Of a stretch of 64,000 nucleotides of DNA, positions 9,966 to 22,995 are shown one piece after another. Within the stretch, counting starts at the first letter, position 1. Every line of letters starts with the position of its first letter. The position numbers were made by a program, and so were the translations under genes. Origin of the DNA: Cephalotus follicularis (taxonomy: Eukaryota; Streptophyta; Magnoliopsida; Oxalidales; Cephalotaceae); contig BDDD01000182.1 of assembly GCA_001972305.1 (NCBI GenBank), positions 307,480 through 371,479 on the forward strand. The letters run 5' to 3'. Under the pieces are notes generated by a model, which ran no database searches, had not been told where the DNA came from, and worked only from the letters and a program-made list of their open reading frames with translations.

Positions 9966-12900
9966 TTAAACAAACAAGTGAGGGTATTCTTCCCGAATGT
10001 GCTCCTCTAACTCCCATGTAGCTTCACATTCGGGATGGTTCCTCCACAAGACCTTGACAAAAGGAATGGTCTTGCTCCTCATAACCCGCTCCTGTCGATC
10101 CAGAATAGCTTCAGCCTCCTCCTCGCAAGATAAATCCTCTCGAATCCTGTCCAAAGGATAGTGAACTACGTGCAGGGGATGGTATTGATAACCCCTCAAC
10201 ATAGACACATGGAACACGTTATGGACATGTGCTAACTGTGGAGGCAAAGCTAACCGATATGCAACTACGCCAACCTTTTCCAGAACTTCAAATGGTCCTA
10301 TAAGCCGAGGACTCAATTTCCCCTTCAATCCAAACCGACGGACTCCTTTCCAAGGTGAAACCTTTAAAAACACGTGCTCACCAGCTTTAAACTCTAGATC
10401 CCTCCGATGTCTATCTGCATAACTCTTCTGTCGGGATTGAGCTGCCTTCAATCTATCCCTAGCTAAAGTCACTTTATCAGTAGTGATCTGAACTAGCTCA
10501 GGTCCCTCAATGACCCTTTCTCCTACTTCATCCCAGCAAGTCAGAGTTCGACACTTCCTCCCATACAAAGCCTCAAACGGAGCCATCCGAATACTAGCAT
10601 GCCAACTATTATTATATGCAAACTCCACCAAGCTCAAATACTCATCCCAGTTTCCAGTCCAATCTAAAGCACAAGACCTCAGCATGTCCTCTAAAGTCTG
10701 GATGGTCCTCTCAGACTGCCCATCTGTCTGTAGATGGAAAGTCGTACTGTAATTGAGCCTTGTACCCCATGCCTTTTGAAATCCCTTCCAAAATCGTGAA
10801 GTGAAATGGGGATCCCTATCCGATACAATGGATACAGGTGTCTCATGAAGCCTCACTATCTCTCACTGAAAAACCTCCGCTAAACGGTCCACAGAAAAAT
10901 CCTCTCGGATAGCCAAGAAGTGAGCCGATTTGGTCAATCGATCCACTACTACCCAGATAGCATCATTCCTCCTGAAAGTTCTTGGCAAACCTGTAACGAA
11001 GTCCATTGCTATGCTCTCCCATTTCCATACTGGAACCTCCAAGGGCTGTAACAATCCACTAGCTCGTTGGTGCTCAATCTTGACCTGCTGACAGACCAAA
11101 CACCTCCCAACAAATTTGGCTACATCCCTCTTCATTCCATTCCACCAAAAAAATTTCTTCAAGTCTCTATACATTTTCGTAGAACCCGGATGTATAGAAA
11201 ATGGAGAACTGTGTGCCTCAGATAAAACGGCTTCTCTAATAGTAGGATCAGCCGGCACACACAATCGTCTACCCAGTCATATGATACCATGCTCATCCAC
11301 GCGAAACTCTAACTGCTTACCCTCATCGATGTTCTGGACTAAGGCCCATAACTCACCATCATCACTCTGAGCCGCCTGTTCAACTCTTTCTGCGTGAAAA
11401 TGTACTTGAGACTCTTATGATCGGTGAAAACGTCACAAGATTCTCCGTACAGGTAGTGTCTCCATATCTTCAAAGCAAATACAACTCCCGCCAACTCAAG
11501 ATCATGTGTAGGATAGTTCACTTCATACGACTTCAACTGTCTCGAAGCATATGCTATCACATGACCATGCTGCATCAAAACACAACCCAATCCTTTCTTA
11601 GAAGCATCATTGTAAATCTGGTATCCACCTGACCCAGACGGCAAATGAAGAATCGGTGCAGATACAAGACTATTCTTCAATTTCTCAAAGCTTGCCTCCC
11701 GTTCTTCATTCCACACAAACTTAGATCCCTTTCTCATAAGCTGAGTCAGTGGCAAGGCTATGGAGGAAAAGCCTTCCACAAATCACCTATAGTAACTAGC
11801 CAATCCCAAAAAGCTTCTAACCTCTGTCACTGTGGTAGGTCTCGGCCATTTGGTAATAGCCTCAACCGTAGCAGGGTCAACACTAATACCTTCCGCAGTA
11901 ACCACGTGGCCCAAAAATGCCACCTGTTCCAGCCAGAATTCACACTTTGAGAACTTTGCGTATAGCTGATTCTTTCTCAAGATCCCCAACACCATACGAA
12001 GCTGCTCCTCATGTTCCTCCTTCGACTTGGAATACACCAGGATATCATCGACAAACACAATTACAAACTGATCTAGGAATTCATGAAACACCCGATTCAT
12101 CAAATCCATGAAGACTGCCGACGCATTAGTAAGTCCGAACGGCATCACCAGAAACTCATAATGCCCATACCGTGTGAGGAAAGCAGTCTTAGGTATGTCT
12201 TCATCCCTTACCCATAACTGATGATATCCAGACCTCAAATCGATCTTAGAAAAATACCGTGCACCTTGGAGTTGATCAAATAGGTCATCAATCATAGGAA
12301 AAGGGTATTTGTTCCTGATAGTAATCCGATTCAATTCTCTGTAGTCTATGCACAGCCTCATAGAACCGTCTTTCTTCTTCACAAACATAACCGGAGCTCC
12401 CGACGGCGAAACACTCTGCCGGATAAAACCCCGATCTAACAACTCTTGTAACTGCTCCTTCAACTGTTGCAACTCAAGTGGTGCCATCCTGTAAGGTGCC
12501 TTTGATATAGGTGCCGCCCCAGGAATGAGTTCAATGGTAAACTCCACTTCCCGTTGCGGTGGCAATCTCGGTAACTCCTCCGGAAATACATCTGAAAATT
12601 CTCTAACAACAGGATAATCCTCAGGGCGAGGTTCATCCTTTGAGACATCCTTCACAGCTACTAAGAACCCTTCAGCGCCCTTAGCCACCAACTTCTGAGC
12701 CTTCAAAGCTGAAATTATCTTGACATCCTTCCTCGGTCGTGAACCCTGATAAATAAAATCAGGTCTATCCACATCCCCAAATAAAATCCTTCGAGCGTAA
12801 CAATCAATCGAAGCTCGATGTCGGTCCAACCAGTCCATGCCAAGAATTATATCAAAATCATGCATATCAATGGGAAAAAGGTCCGCCTCACGAACCTTGT

Positions 12901-14341
12901 CATCGAACAAAAAAGGGCAATCTCTGAAATAATCCGATAAAATAACAGAAGTACCCATAGGGGTAGAGAGAACAAGTACTGGATCCAAAAACTGCGAAGG
13001 CATCCCAAGATGCCGGACAAAAGATCTTGCTACAACAGAGTGAGTCGATCCAGTATCATACAATACAAAAGCCCTATGGTTACCAACAGAAAGGAATCCT
13101 GAAACAGTACATGGAGCATTTGCTGCCTGATGAGTAGTCAATGCGAAGACTCTGCCTCCCACATTGCGTTGTCCCGCATTTCCATCATTACCCCTCCTCT
13201 CCTTCGCATTAGGCTCTGGACAATCCATAAAACGATGACCCAGCTTCCCACAATTAAAGCATGCCCCAGTGGCCTTGTAACAACTCCCAACCGGATGCCT
13301 TTTTCTACAAGTCTCGCACTGTGCAATCTGAACATTGGGGTTACCCCCACTACCAGTTCCCTGAGCTCGCCGCTGATCTTGCTGACGTTGCTGCCCTCCA
13401 CCCTTGTTCTGATTTTCATTATTCTTTTGATGCTTATTGTCACGACCTTTATTCCACTGGCCACCTTGACTGTTGTTCTGCTGCCCAGAATTCTGTCCTT
13501 GAAAATCATTTCTGTTACGCTTCCTTTCTCCTTCCTACCGGGATGCCTGGAAGTCTAACCTCTCAATCTCTATGTTCTTTGCAGCATTAGCAACCTCAGA
13601 AACATCAGCAAACCTTGAGTTTATCAACTTGCCTTTGAGATGATAGTGCAACTTCCACTTAAACTTCTCAGCCTGTTCCTCTGCCGTTCCCGCTGCGGAT
13701 CCAGCAAAACCTGCCAATCTGGTGAACCGGGCTAAGAACTCAGTAACTGACTCTCCATCTTTTTGCCTTGTATTCACATATTCCCTTGCATAAGCCTCCT
13801 TGTCGGCAGTGGGAAAATACTGCTGATAGAAGACTTCACAGAACTCCGACTAGGATAAAGCATCAATAAATCTTCCACCCTTAGCCAACTTCAAGGTTTT
13901 CCACCACCTTTGAGAGTCACCTTCCAGCTTGTAAGCAGCCAATTTAACCTTCTGCTCATTATCACAACCCAGCACATCAAAAATTTTCTCCATGTGTGCG
14001 ACCCAGTGCTCTGCCTCAACAGGTGTCAGTGCCGAGCTAAAAGATTGCGGTCTCTGCTTTTGGAACCTCTCAAGCCAAACATAAACTGGAGTATCAGGCT
14101 TGTCCCCAGCTCCCCTATCCACATGAGCATCAACTGGTGCATTCTCCTCAATAACTTGCTCTCGGTGGCCTTATCCTGGATTTTGTTGGTGCATAACTCT
14201 ATTAACCTCTTGAGCCACTGCCCGTCTCACCAACTCGTCCACAGCAGGCTCATTTATGACCTCTTCCCTTGCGACAGCTGGTTCAGCTTCCACTCTGTCA
14301 TTCCTTGGTCGCCCACGTCCGCGTCCACGTCCACGTGCCAT
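9966..14341 (-). mobile_element. G1 gag-pol coding region (fossil)
   Basis: In element order, gag begins at the ATG at 14341 with an Arg/Gly-rich start (MARGRGRGRG) and has a retrotransposon-gag domain around 13850-14120 and a zinc-knuckle region near 13250. Protease shows the DTG active site ([10 protein letters not shown]). Reverse transcriptase has the FVDD catalytic box ([14 protein letters not shown]). RNase H lies around 11340-11780. Integrase has an H-C zinc part (HPGSTKMYRDL, CLVCQQ) and a core (DRDPHFTS). A chromodomain-like tail ends near 9966 and is typical of Tekay/Del chromoviruses. Several breaks divide the region into separate frames. No env-like gene is present. Confidence 0.9.
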
Positions 14342-14512
14342 CTACGAACAAGGAACTAGAACACGATAAAGACAAAAAGAATCAGAAAGCCGAAACAAGA
14401 CAAATCGAACAGACCGTAACGAAATAGCCCTAACCCAAAGTCTACCCAATCTCACAGGTCAAACATAGTTAGGTCTTCTAAGGAAACAAAACCTGTCTCT
14501 GATACCACATTC
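14342..14512 (-). other. G1 leader and tRNA-Met primer-binding site
   Basis: Directly inside the 5' LTR the minus strand reads TGGTATCAGAGACAGG (about 14488-14506). It is complementary to the 3' end of initiator tRNA-Met and primes minus-strand DNA synthesis. The remaining leader runs to the gag start at 14341. Confidence 0.85.
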
Positions 14513-17500
14513 TGTAACACCCCCAAACGATGGGAGCCCCTACAGGTCAGAACTAAACATAATTGAATAACTAAATATAAACTTAAGGCATAATCTTATC
14601 TTTATTCAAAAATACGTGGTGGTCTATAAGCCAAAAACATAACGTAATCTGAAAAACTTTAACATAATCCGAAACTAAAAACATAATCTAAAATTAGATA
14701 CTGTTCAAAGTTGGCCTAAACATGACCATAAGATAGTAAAAGCATAAACGGACCAATCCCTAGATGGTCCTCAGACATAAGAGGGCATTACTCATCACAC
14801 ATTTCCCCGACGCTCCTGATAACTTACCGCATGGAAACAAAAACGCGGCTGAGCAAACCTCAGTACAGATAAGGAATATAAAACAGTAAACGGTATACAA
14901 ATATCTGAACTTTAAAATCAGAAAATAACATGGTTAAATATTCTTTCATAATGTAAAACAGAATATTTAAATAAAACAATTATAAAATCTTCATAACTTT
15001 CTGATTAGCTTAGTATCAAAATTTTTGAATAACATGAACTTATAAATCATAAGTTTATCCAATTTTCATAATTCCATACAGAGATCCAATGTACATATAT
15101 ATATATAAGTGCAAGGGGTTCGCGAGGCCCACAAGCCAAACGGAAAGACGTGCACGACACTACACAATCAATCCTAAAATCCAAATCCAATAATAACTAG
15201 AGTCTACTCATACGCCTCAAAAGGATCCATACCCTACCCTCAGGATACATATTAAGAGAGACGTCGTAGACCGATCACACAGTCACGGTAGGTGTCATGT
15301 CCTCCGTGCCAAAGAACATGCCTATGAAGCCTCATAGGTAGGTTTTTCTCTGTATGTCACTATGCTAAAACATCGTTTTATTATAAAACAAAACATAAAC
15401 AGATTTTCCAAATAATTTTTGAACACATCTAAAAGCATAACCATATTCAAGTCCAAAAATGTACATACTTCCAAAGGTGAAAGTCATGTTCATTTAAACC
15501 AAAATTAGCATACTTCCAATTGTGAAAGTCATACTCAAATTATAAAATCGGTAGTATTTAACTTGTAATAGAACAGATTTTATTCAAATGAAACCAAATA
15601 TCCAAAAATAGAAAATTCCATTTCAACACCATTAGAAGATAATAAGAAAAATTCGTACATTTATCATAAAATGAAACTAAATTGTTTCAATAAATTCAGA
15701 TTAAGATAGCCAAATAATGATAGTGTCCATACCACATTCGTAAAAGTAAAACCGAATTCCTTTCAATAAATTCGAAGAAGATATCCAAGAACGAAAAATT
15801 TGTACCTTATGCGATTACAGAAATAACTTTAAGAATAAATCGGTAGACCTTTAGACCGCACCCCGATCGATACGATTATCTAAAAGAAATCATATAATTC
15901 GAATAAGGACTCGAAACTATGTAACGAACATAAATCAGAATTTAACAGTGAATGAAAACGAAGGGGATGAACATTTCTTAGGGGTGAACATAGGCACTTT
16001 ACGTGTAACTGAAGAATGTTTACAGTGCTATTTGAGAATGATAAAATGGTGATTACAATTAAGCAACATACACTGTCTCAACCTACACTAACACAGCACA
16101 CTAACACTGTTCACAAAATAGCACCTACCCCAACACCATCTACACCCTCTGTGCACAACACAAACACACTCACACTACCCATGCACACACCCACCTACAC
16201 TGCCGTTACTCACACAAACTCAAACAACACCCACACCAACACCATCTACACTCACTGCCCGTGCACACACAACACCTACACTGCCACTCACAGCACACAC
16301 ACTACACCATAACACTCAACACACACACTGTCACCATACAGACACACTAATACACACACTGCCACACTTGACACAACACACACACATTGCCTACAATAAT
16401 ACACACACACACACACACTTCGGCTGCCCACATACATAACCATCACTCACACACTGCACCTGCTAACACCACACACACTGCTCTGATACACTCAACACAC
16501 CCACACCAGCTATGCACAACAAACACCCTCAACACTGGCTACTGCACACACACACCAACCTACACAGCACACATATATATACTCAGCACACACACACACA
16601 CACTGCCCATCCACAACGCACACACACATCGCCCGTGCACACACAACACACACACACACTAAGACACACCTGCATGCCACCCAAAACAAAGGAGGAATAT
16701 GGCTGCTATGCACAAGGGAGAGGGACGGGAATTAACAGTTTATGCATTTAAACGGATTCATCACAAACCTCAGCAACCAATCAACCAACATCAGGGTAGA
16801 CAGCATATATATGACATCCAAAGGCTATTACTACAGACTAAGAAGCAAGAAAGCATGAAGAAAGTGGCTGGTTCCAGGCAAGAGAGAGAGAGACGTTTCA
16901 CAGCCACACATACAATGGTTTATGCCATAACCAAAACAATTCTTTAAACTAAAACACCATAGACAAACCTGAAATGGGGTGGAACCGTGGCTGGCAACGC
17001 AAGAATTCCCTGGAGCTTGGGCAACAATGGCGTCGGGCAGCAAGAGAGAGAGGGAGAGACGAAGAAGATGGAGTAGCAATTAAGGTGGCCAACGTTTTAA
17101 AAAAAAAAAAGAGAAACGTGGGAGAGAGGAACATGGAGTAAGTGAGAGTTTGATGGAGAAAGATGTGCCAGAGAGAGAGATTCGTGTGGGAGATGGGAAG
17201 AATAAGTGAGAGATGGGAGAGAGTTGTGGGAAATGGGAGAGAGACGTGAGAACGGGAGAGAGAGAGTAAGTGAGAGATGGGAGAAAAGAAAGAAAGAAAG
17301 AAAGGAAAGGAAAAAAAAAGAAAAAAAAAATAAAAGAATAAAAGAATGTGAAAGAAAGGTAAAATTTATATAAAGTGTTTTATAAATCAATTACTAATGT
17401 ACAAATCATTATTCAACGGTCCAAGGCTAGAAGCAACTTAGCCCAGCCAAGGACAAAACCAAAGTGGATAATTCACATACCCAAAATAAATAAATTAACA

Positions 17501-17559
17501 ACTCACAAAATAATTCAAAAGGTCCGAAAATTTAACACATGGACATACAGGGTATTACA
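14513..17559 (-). repeat. 5' LTR of G1 (3,047 bp)
   Basis: Near-identical to 6872-9911, with TG...CA ends and an extra short GAGA-type indel near 17220-17250. It carries the same CA-rich tract. In element orientation it would hold the promoter of G1, and the first 350 bp are purine-poor CT/TTTC-rich sequence. Confidence 0.92.
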
Positions 17560-17564
17560 CCGCT

Positions 17565-17951
17565 GCCGCTTTGATCTGGGTGTCGACTGTTTGGCATAAA
17601 GCGCTGACGCTTTCTCTTGAGCGTCGTCGCTTTGAGTTCTTCAATTGATTTTGCAAGTCACTGTTTTTAACCGCAGATACATTGCTCTTAGGCGCTGACG
17701 CCTTGGTCCAAACCGCTGACGCTTTCCATTAGACCGTCGGCTCTTTGACCAGTTCATATCAACCGCTGAGGCTTTGTCCAGTGCTCACGTCGGTTTACAC
17801 TCAAAGCATTGGCGCTTTGATTCCAATCGTCGGCGCTTTGAACATTTTCTGCACTACTTTATTTTGTTTATCTTTTCTTGCACAGAAAGTAACAATGTTA
17901 AATGCAAATTTGTAATCATTAAAACTCAGGATTGAGACTAAAAGTCAACAG
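17565..17951 (-). repeat. 5' LTR of C0, outer part (split by G1)
   Basis: Continues the C0 LTR after G1. The 700 bp on the left of G1 plus these 387 bp give 1,087 bp, matching the 1,086-bp partner LTR. It holds most of the near-palindrome array and ends with the reverse complement of TGTTGACTTTT, followed by the GAAAT duplication. Confidence 0.85.
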
Positions 17952-17956
17952 AAATG

Positions 17957-19675
17957 ACCAAGAGGGTTAAGGTAGATGTGCATTCCTATGACAGCACCTT
18001 AGATCCTACTACTTTCCTAGATTGGCTAGATGAGATGGAAGATTATTTCAAATGGTATCGCAATAGAGACCCCGAGCGAGTTTGGTTTGCTAAGATAAAG
18101 TTGATAGGGTCTGCCAAGAAGTATTGGCATAATGTTCACATGCATCAAGAGCGTATAGGTGAGCCACTCATTACTATGTGAACCATTATGAGACAAAAGC
18201 TTAAGGAGATGTATTTTTCTATGACCTATAGGAATGACTTGTATCTCCAACTCATTAATCTTAGACAGTCCTCTACAGTCAATGCCTACATAGAGAAATT
18301 TGAGGAGTTAGAGAATAAGTGTAACCTATCTGAAGAGACTTGTCAAAGAGTCTGGAGATTTGTCAATGGCCTTAAAGAGGGTATTCGGAGGGAGGTAGAG
18401 TTGCATTCTCCCAAGTCTTTTGCGACAGCATGCCAAAAAGCTATCGCTGTGGAGCGTTATTTCAGTAAGACCCCTTGTCGGACTGTGATGAGCGAGCCGC
18501 GACAGTCTAGATCTTTTTCTTCATCTCGCACCACCCCTGAAACGGCTCCCAAAGAGGGTACCATTAGTACCTCCAGAAATGTGGTACTCCAGTCTGTTAA
18601 CCGCCCTAGTGGTTCTTCTAGCACTACCTTTTTAGGTAGTCCCTCGATACAATGTCATAATTGTGACGCTATATGACGCATTGCGACGCATTGCCCTCAG
18701 AGAGCTTTAGTCGTTGAATATGAGACTGTTGATCCACCAGAGAATGAGGATTAAGTTGTGAATGTTGTTGAATACTGTGGAGATGAAGATGAATTAGTAG
18801 ATGATTTTGAATAGGGAAATGAGCAAGTTGGTGTAGTCCGATGCAATTTGTCCACTATTCGAGATGATAATGAGTGGAAACAGACTACCATTTTTCATAC
18901 CTTTATTCTTTGTGGGGAGCGATCATGCAAATTGGTCATAGACAATGGAAGTTGCATGGATATTGTGTCTAAGACCACCATTGGTTTCTTGAACCTGGAA
19001 GTAGAGCCACACCCAAAGTCATTACGAGTTTCTTGGGTAAATAGGACTTCTTTGCCTATTTCGGAAAGATGCTTAGTGCTGATAAAAATGGGTGATTATG
19101 ACGACAGGGTATATTGTGATGTACTCCCTATGGATGTAGCCCACGTCTTGTCAGGTCGTCCTTGGCTCTATGATTTACATGTGATTAACCATCGTAGAGA
19201 AAACACATTTGCTTTTAGGTACAAAGGTAAGAATATCATTCTTAATCCTGATAAGCCTTGTCCAAAAGACCATGGATCACAATCGAAGGTAACACCACGA
19301 GTGCCAATTAAGAAAAGCCTTCATATCTTGGATTAAAGGGCATTCGGAAAGGAAAGTCAAGAGACTCAATGCGTGTTAGCCTTTGTGACATGAGATAGTC
19401 AGTCGAATTTTTCCACTCTCATAGCTGATCTTCCCTTGAGATAGCTAACTTGTTGGGAGACTACTCCAACGTTATACCCGATGAGCTTCCTAGTGAGCTT
19501 CCTTCCATGAGAGATATTCACCGTGCCATAGATTTGGTGCCTGGTTCCCAGTTACCTAATCTCTCCCATTATCAACTAAATCCTAAATAGTGTGTTGAAC
19601 TAAATAAACAAGTAAATGAGCTTTCAGGAAAGAGTTTCGTCAAGCATAGCCTAATTCCATGTGTTGTGCCTGCTC
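17957..19675 (+). mobile_element. G0, right part: gag, protease and start of reverse transcriptase
   Basis: The plus-strand Gypsy element continues after C0. From 17957 it encodes a retrotransposon-gag domain (FLDWLDEMEDYF, KEGIRREVELH) followed by a Ser/Thr-rich linker and a zinc-knuckle start (CHNC). A retropepsin-like domain lies at 18848-19300 with the conserved tail LPMDVAHVLSGRPWLYD. The beginning of the reverse transcriptase (LPSMRDIHRAIDLVPGS) follows. These match Reina/CRM-type chromoviruses. The element ends abruptly near 19675, where an unrelated primer-binding-site and LTR-like stretch begins. It is truncated and broken at several points. Confidence 0.8.
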
Positions 19676-20060
19676 TGATATCACTTGATGTAAAGCAGTA
19701 ATCAAAACTAAGAAATTAGGGATTAGAAGCAAGAAATTTAGGGATTGGAATCAAGAAAATGAGAAGAAGACCAGACAAAAAGCAAATGGAAGAAACCAAA
19801 AACCAATAATCTCAATAATCAATCTCAATGTCAATAATCAGCTCCGACAATAATAAGTCTAATAAGCCTATTTATATAGACAAAACAAAATAACTCTCTA
19901 AATAATAAGTTCTGATAATAAATAACATAAAATAACAATAGTTAATACCTAAAACGGCGTCGATAATAAATTCGGCTCCATCTACCAAACGGATAGCGAG
20001 ACCATCCTGCATCATGAATGCTTCACCAGGAGTCTTCACCAGGAGTCAGCGTCAACGACA
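19676..20060 (-). repeat. Possible LTR fragment with adjacent primer-binding site
   Basis: At 19674-19690 the plus strand reads CTCTGATATCACTTGA, the reverse complement of a slightly changed tRNA-Met primer-binding site, followed by TGTAAAGC. To the right lie direct AAATTAGGGATT-type repeats and a minus-strand TATA-like TATATAAATAG (19866-19876). This suits a minus-strand LTR joined to truncated G0. The far end is not defined; 20060 is only where the pattern fades. No mate is in the window. Confidence 0.35.
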
Positions 20061-20905
20061 TTTTAGTGGAGGTTAATGAGCAATAGTAATAATAAATGAT
20101 CAAAAAATTTGGTTTATAAATTTTTAATTGTTTAGCTTGGTGCCTGGTCCACGTGAAATTAAATTTCATGCTGGTTGACTCATTCCCCTTCACCACTTTG
20201 AAGCAATCTCATCACATGCTTGCACGAATTGTTAATGACTAGCATCATTTCATATCACACTTTCTTTACGTTGACCAGTTCAGTCTGTGTGATTAACATC
20301 TTCAAATAGAAATATGAAATTTGATATAAGAAAAGTGCCCTTTTATAACAGTTTCACCGTGAAGGGTAAACGTTCCTCCCATTGTTGGAAAGTGGCAGGT
20401 ATTATTAACCCACGCCACAAGGACCAAGCCGTTGCTACAGAGAATTCAAGTTAGGTTGGGATAAGAATTATAATGATGATAAACATATGATACTTGAATT
20501 TTAGCTACTATATGATCTACTCATTAGCTTTTGCTAAAAAAGTTCTGTATACATTACGCAAACAGATAAAAAGCATAGTATAGAAACAGATCATCTTGCA
20601 CAAAAATTCAAGTACATGAGGCATATGGCAAGGCCAAACCATCTGATTACTTTTAATATCAGAAACTGTTGGGGTTGTCACCGAACACATTCTAGCTTTG
20701 GTTCCTTACTCTGACACTGATTATGTATCTGCATATGATGCTTAATGAAGCATTCATGCAATTGATCCCTTGCAACAGATGGTTGATATCCTTTCAAGTT
20801 TCAAGCAACTCTAAAAAACGATGTGATGTCCCATATATCCAATTTGCCAGATGTTTAAAGAACCTCCACTCTAGGATAATACAATTCGATTTGTACTTTC
20901 ACAAA
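20061..20905. other. Intergenic, downstream of SirB
   Basis: I see no coding signal or clear element here. The 250 bp before 20905 probably include the SirB 3' untranslated region, but no poly(A) signal stands out on the minus strand. Confidence 0.4.
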
Positions 20906-22995
20906 TCAATAGAGCCTGCATTTGTTTGTACCAACACAAACAGCACACTCACTCTCATCTCCTGCTATGTGGCTTAAGCAATGTTTGATCCTGTCATTCA
21001 CAACATCCTGCAAAATCACATAGCTTCTTAGAAACAAAAAACGTGTATACTATGAATAGTTGAGCAGAGATGCCTTCTTAGTGACAATCACACGTGTTAG
21101 AGAAAAATTCCAATGAACCATTGCAGCTTGTTTAATATGTATGTTGGAAGAGTCCTCTCAACTGTTTCAAAGGTCTATTGCGTACACTGAAATTATTATA
21201 TATAGGCAAAAGCATTGTACACTTGGGAAATATCCACAGTTATGACTAAATGTTCTAATAATGGGATTTGGCTCCTCATTCCTCTAAAGCAGGGCGTTGC
21301 TCAATGCTAATTGCTAGGGGCATGGAGGACACGAGGAAAAGAGAAGAATCCAAAAGCTCAATCCTTTTTTTTGGCTTTTTGTTTTTCTTGAAGACTCTTG
21401 AACAGCAAGAAACAAATTAGCCCTTGGATTCGACTCCTTTCCACTTGTTGGGCATTGAGGCAAGTATTGGGCAATGGCCTACACCTTGAAATTGAGAGGG
21501 AGCCAAATTCATAAGAACAGGTTACAGAGGCCAAATTGAGAAGAAAAAGAAATCTATGTAAAACAAAACATTATGGATCTTTACTAACAATCTCCGGCAG
21601 CTGACCAAAAGATGAGCAGTGAATTACATACCACAAGCAGGTCATGCAAGCCAAGGGGTGCAGTTACAATGTATGTCACACCAGTATGCTCTTTTGCAGC
21701 TTCAGCAGTTAAAGAAGGGATATCCTGTAGAACAATGCAAATATAATGCATTTTTCCCAGCATCACATTTCTCCACACACAAAAAAAAAATCATAGTTGT
21801 ACAGTCAAACTTCCACATCCAATTTCAGTCAAATTTACAAAAAATAATTATTAGCTACCTGGTACCAATGCCGTCCAGGGGAGAGAAAAAATGGGCTAAC
21901 AATCACTCGATCTGCCCCTTGTTGAACACACAAACCAAATGCATCTTTTATTGATGGTTCTGCCAGCTCCTGATTAGATTAAAAGGTATTAGGAACAGGA
22001 AAAGAAATTTGATATCCCACATATAACACTAGCATAAAAGCAAGATCACACAGTGTATACCTCTGAAGGCAAATATACTAAGGCACTGCATGCAATAAAA
22101 TCTAAGTAATGATGGGGCTAACTTTCACCAATACGCTTTTCCAAACCCACGGGGAATTTACTTGTTACAATAATTACTGAAGTGAAAATTCAACTGGGAT
22201 CCAGTTTAAACCAAAACTAGATAGTCACTAAAGAACTTTCAGTCAAGAGAACAATTCAAAACTGAAAAAAAGTTTCATATTGTTAATATTTAAATTTAAA
22301 AACCAGGATACAATTAATCTATGTCAACTGAAGCTTTCCCGGGTCTTACTAAATTGTAAAAATTAAAAAAAAAAAAAAAAGAACATAAACTTACCATATG
22401 AGCAGGCTCTATAATTTTGTACCCAGTTTTATCTCTAAACATGGCCACAAACTCGTCTGTTATTCATAAACATTCAAACTATGGTCTCGTTAGCCCAACA
22501 TTGACACAAACATTTACGCATTTTCATTGTGATACATTGAATAACAATAAAAAAACAATCAATCTAATATAGCCCTAAAATCTTAGTAAATGAATTATGT
22601 CAACAAAGACAGCCAAGGTCATAACTTACTTAGCATTAGATTGGACTCTTTTCGACGTGAACCATGGTCAACAATGATAACACCATCTTTTTCACTAACC
22701 CCATGTGGGTACTGTCTAATTCCACCATTTCTGAGGTTCAGGCATGACCTTGTAGATAAATTTCTACTTCTTGAAGGGTCTTTCTGTGATTTCAAGAATT
22801 TGGGGAGTGGCCGTCTGAGGTTTTCACAGGTTTTATTCACAGAAAAACTATAACTGCCTCAACAAAAAAGAACAAAGAAAAAAAAATCATGCATAGCCTA
22901 ATTTATATTTTATACAGTAGATAAACAAAAATATTTTTCTTTCTTTACCTGCTAATGGTGAAATGAGGAGAGTTAGATAATGAGTCTATCGGCAT
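20906..22995 (-). CDS. SIRB: Sirohydrochlorin ferrochelatase, plastid (SirB), six exons
   Basis: The enzyme inserts Fe2+ into sirohydrochlorin, the last step of siroheme synthesis. Siroheme is the cofactor of plastid nitrite and sulfite reductases. The exons on the minus strand are 22995-22949, 22853-22630, 22456-22395, 21969-21859, 21724-21632 and 21007-20906. All have GT-AG borders and give 212 residues (the Arabidopsis protein is about 225). Residues 1 to about 65 are Ser/Arg/Lys-rich and suit a chloroplast transit peptide. The CbiX fold follows, with metal-binding His79 in VDHGSRR and His145 in PGRHW, plus EPAHM at 107-111. The C-terminus (C189, C200, C203, C209 in ECAVC and NKC) suits the [2Fe-2S] site known in plant SirB. 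The start was chosen because its 47-bp exon restores the frame across a phase-2 intron. It is the only host gene in this stretch and looks intact. Confidence 0.92.

Larger units (their letters stand above)
6872..17559 (-). mobile_element. G1: Tekay/Del-type Gypsy chromovirus with 3.04-kb LTRs
   Basis: A full-structure element of 10.7 kb, bounded by CCGCT at 6867-6871 and 17560-17564. Its ends are TGTAACACC and TATTACA. Reading on the minus strand it has a 5' LTR (14513-17559), a tRNA-Met primer-binding site, gag, protease, reverse transcriptase, RNase H, integrase with a C-terminal chromodomain-like part, a polypurine tract and a 3' LTR (6872-9911). The LTRs are 3,047 and 3,040 bp and differ by only about 1-3 per cent where I compared them, so it probably inserted within the last one or two million years. 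The structure is whole, but the coding region has several breaks (roughly five). Confidence 0.93.
2706..17951 (-). mobile_element. C0: gag-only SIRE-like LTR retrotransposon (TR-GAG type), host of G1
   Basis: The element reads on the minus strand. It is bounded by GAAAT duplications at 2701-2705 and 17952-17956. Without the nested G1 insertion it is about 4.55 kb: two LTRs of 1,086 and 1,087 bp and a 2.38-kb interior. The primer-binding site follows the 5' LTR (TTGGTATCAGAGCG in reverse complement at about 6156-6170), matching the 3' end of initiator tRNA-Met. A polypurine tract precedes the 3' LTR at about 3794-3806. The interior encodes only a gag protein, with no protease, integrase or reverse transcriptase, so the element would depend on a helper. 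The LTRs look a few per cent diverged by eye. Apart from the G1 insertion it looks whole. Confidence 0.85.
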
